A stretch of DNA of 7,450 nt from an uncultured Collinsella sp. Its GTDB lineage: Bacteria > Actinomycetota > Coriobacteriia > Coriobacteriales > Coriobacteriaceae. Below are positions 5,821 to 7,450 of the stretch, piece after piece. The translations under genes were made by a program, and so were the position numbers. Where the stretch lies: the NCBI GenBank assembly GCA_902495545.1, contig CABUXM010000091.1, positions 1 to 7,450 of the forward strand. The letters are read 5' to 3'. Each line of letters begins with the position of its first letter. The stretch's first letter is position 1. The notes under the pieces were generated by a model. It had not been told where the DNA came from and did no database searches. It saw only the letters and a list, made by a program, of their open reading frames with translations.

Positions 5821-7450
5821 CTACGAACGGCGGATAACCTCGGTCACGACCTCGGATACCGTGGCAATGTTCGTCGGGTTGACATTGTGGGGCAGGTCGT
5901 CCTCGGTACGAGCGCAAGCCAGACGCGTGCCGTCCACGCCGGCGATGGTGAGGGCTCGGCGGCTCGCCTCGAGCGCGGCGTAGGCATCGGTCTTGGCATA
6001 GGGCATCTCGAGCGCGCCACAATCGACATGGAACGACTTGCACACCTTGCTGACCAGGTTCATGATGCGGCGATCGCCCTTGAGCAGCTGCTGTTCGCCC
6101 TCAACCGTCACCACCGAAAGCCTACCGGCGCCGACGGATTCAAGATTGATGAAGAAGACGCCGCGGAGCTTATCGCGATGCGAAGCCAAGAAGGCCTTCA
6201 TACCGGCGCCATCACAATCCGAGGCGCCCGTTGCCACAAACCAGATATCGTGACCGAGCAGCTCATCGTCGCCCATAGAGGCGACAGCCGAGAGCATATC
6301 TTCGGAAGAAGCTCCGTCGGAAGACGTAGCGCCGCCCTTCCAGCCATTGTTATCGTCCTCGAAATTATCCCACGAACCGATGCCGCGACCGGACTTCTTG
6401 GCATCGTAATCGTCTTCGACGCCCAGCCAATCACTCATGCTGTCCTGTTCGTTTTTCTTTTTACGACCGAACAGGCCGCCCAGGCCGCGCTTGCGAGACT
6501 TGGGCGCCGCCGGGGCGGGAGCCGAAATGGTCTCGATCGGCTGAGCGCCCGACGCAACGGGCCTAGGAGGCGCAACGGGTGCCGATGTTGGTTCGGGACC
6601 CTGAGCGGTAGCAAAGGGGTCGTTGACCTGTGCGGAGGGGTCGGGAAGGTCGAACAGCGACGTGCGAGACGCAACGTTCGCCTGCTTCATCGACGGCAGC
6701 GACGGATCGGGGACCGAAGCCAGTGGAGACGAGGAAGGTGCGGGCGACGGAGCCGACGCCGGATCGGGAACATTCATCTGCGGACGCGGTGATGCCTGGG
6801 AGGAAATCTGGGCCATAAGGGAATCGACCGTTTCGTCCTGGGTGGGAGCAGCATCGACAACCGTGGCACCGGAACCACTCGGGGCCGGCATGGTGAAAAT
6901 CTGCGTGGAGTAAGGCCTCGACTCATCTGTCTCGGGAGCCTCGGAAACCGCAGGCACTTCCTCCTGCTCGACCTCGGTCGAATCATCTTGCTCGGCTGCC
7001 GCGTATTGCTCTTCGTCAGAGTTGGCCTCGACGGGCTCGTCCTCGGCGGCATCTTGGATTTCGGCAGCATCAATAGGCTCGTCATCGTCTGCCGCGTCGC
7101 CCTGCTCATCGGAAACAGGAAGGGGCTCGGCAATCGCGGTGCCTTGTTTTTCAAACGTTATCGTGGAATCGAACTGCGCGGCATCAAACGACATGGTGCT
7201 ATCGACGTGCTGCTGAGCCTCGAAAGACGTTGTTGCCTCAACAACATCCGCTGACGTCGGTTGCTGGGACTCAAAGGACGTCGTAGCTTCGGCAGCGTCG
7301 ACGGGCCCGGACTGCATAGCCTCGTTCTGCTCGAACTCTTGCGCCGCGCGCTCACGTGCCGCCTCGGCTGCCTGCTGCTGAGCGATAGCCTCCTGCTCGG
7401 CAGCCTCGCGTGCGGCAGCGCGCTTCTCCTCGAAATCGTCGACAAATTTC
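5821..7450 (-). CDS. M28 peptidase-like protein with long disordered region, 5' end beyond the right edge
   Basis: The reading frame is open to the right edge (542 residues visible, numbered from codon 7447-7449); the first Met, at residue 45, has no ribosome binding site and is internal. Residues 1-44 are Ala/Glu/Gln-rich and likely helical. Residues 55-102 carry four copies of a [AS]T-x-[ST]F[ED] motif. Residues about 104-184 are strongly acidic and 187-316 are Pro/Ala/Ser-rich, both probably disordered. A basic patch (KSRKRGLGGLFGRKKKN) covers 317-333. Residues about 370-542 resemble the second half of an M28 zinc-peptidase domain: GATSSDG, IWFVATGASD, FFINLESVG, TDAYAAL and TEDDLPHNVNP fall in family order. 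The usual Glu-Glu after GA is Ser-Asp (410-411), and the His expected before TEDD is absent (CAR), so activity is doubtful. The first part of the domain would lie outside the window. It is co-transcribed with the small membrane protein downstream. Confidence 0.75.
   Translation of the reverse strand, partial: KFVDDFEEKRAAAREAAEQEAIAQQQAAEAARERAAQEFEQNEAMQSGPVDAAEATTSFESQQPTSADVVEATTSFEAQQHVDSTMSFDAAQFDSTITFEKQGTAIAEPLPVSDEQGDAADDDEPIDAAEIQDAAEDEPVEANSDEEQYAAAEQDDSTEVEQEEVPAVSEAPETDESRPYSTQIFTMPAPSGSGATVVDAAPTQDETVDSLMAQISSQASPRPQMNVPDPASAPSPAPSSSPLASVPDPSLPSMKQANVASRTSLFDLPDPSAQVNDPFATAQGPEPTSAPVAPPRPVASGAQPIETISAPAPAAPKSRKRGLGGLFGRKKKNEQDSMSDWLGVEDDYDAKKSGRGIGSWDNFEDDNNGWKGGATSSDGASSEDMLSAVASMGDDELLGHDIWFVATGASDCDGAGMKAFLASHRDKLRGVFFINLESVGAGRLSVVTVEGEQQLLKGDRRIMNLVSKVCKSFHVDCGALEMPYAKTDAYAALEASRRALTIAGVDGTRLACARTEDDLPHNVNPTNIATVSEVVTEVIRRS

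Noticed and set aside
5776..6792. Plus-strand open frame of 338 codons
   Set aside because: It is the shadow of the M28-like gene, with no ribosome binding site and an implausible Arg-rich composition.

Overview
The window looks like chromosomal DNA of a gut actinobacterium of the class Coriobacteriia, most likely Collinsella or a close relative. This is inferred from the moderately high GC content, the Gram-positive sortase-anchored surface protein, strong AAGGAG ribosome binding sites, and resemblance (from memory, not searched) of the adhesin C-terminal module and the M28-like protein to proteins of that class.

Layout: (1) 1-1287, minus strand: adenylosuccinate lyase (purB), complete except for the last few residues beyond the left edge. 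(2) 1288-1712: a 425-base gap with no gene. It holds two 51-base direct repeats whose first 18 bases copy the 3' end of the neighbouring tRNA, short TTC-loop hairpins, a stray plus-sense tRNA T-arm, and the tRNA terminator. (3) 1713-1787, minus: tRNA-Gly(CCC) with its own promoter and terminator. (4) 1829-2082: a 254-base non-coding stretch with a spaced direct repeat and a potentially structured leader. (5) 2083-5514, plus: a 1143-residue secreted, LPATG-anchored adhesin with an N-terminal thioester (TQxA) domain, six CnaB/SpaA-type repeats and an uncharacterised C-terminal module. (6) 5522-5559: a strong hairpin terminator shared by convergent genes. (7) 5581-7450, minus: a two-gene unit in which a large M28-peptidase-like protein (open at the right edge) is followed after 21 bases by a 72-residue single-pass membrane protein.

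The genes do not form one pathway. purB and the tRNA are housekeeping. The adhesin is an accessory surface gene apparently transcribed alone, with no sortase in view. The M28-like gene and the small membrane protein are probably co-transcribed. The points most worth a second look are the tRNA-derived repeats, which suggest an old integration hotspot; the thioester adhesin with varied isopeptide acceptor residues; and the M28-like protein, which appears to have lost most of its visible metal ligands and carries a very long disordered region with a repeated TTSFE-type motif.
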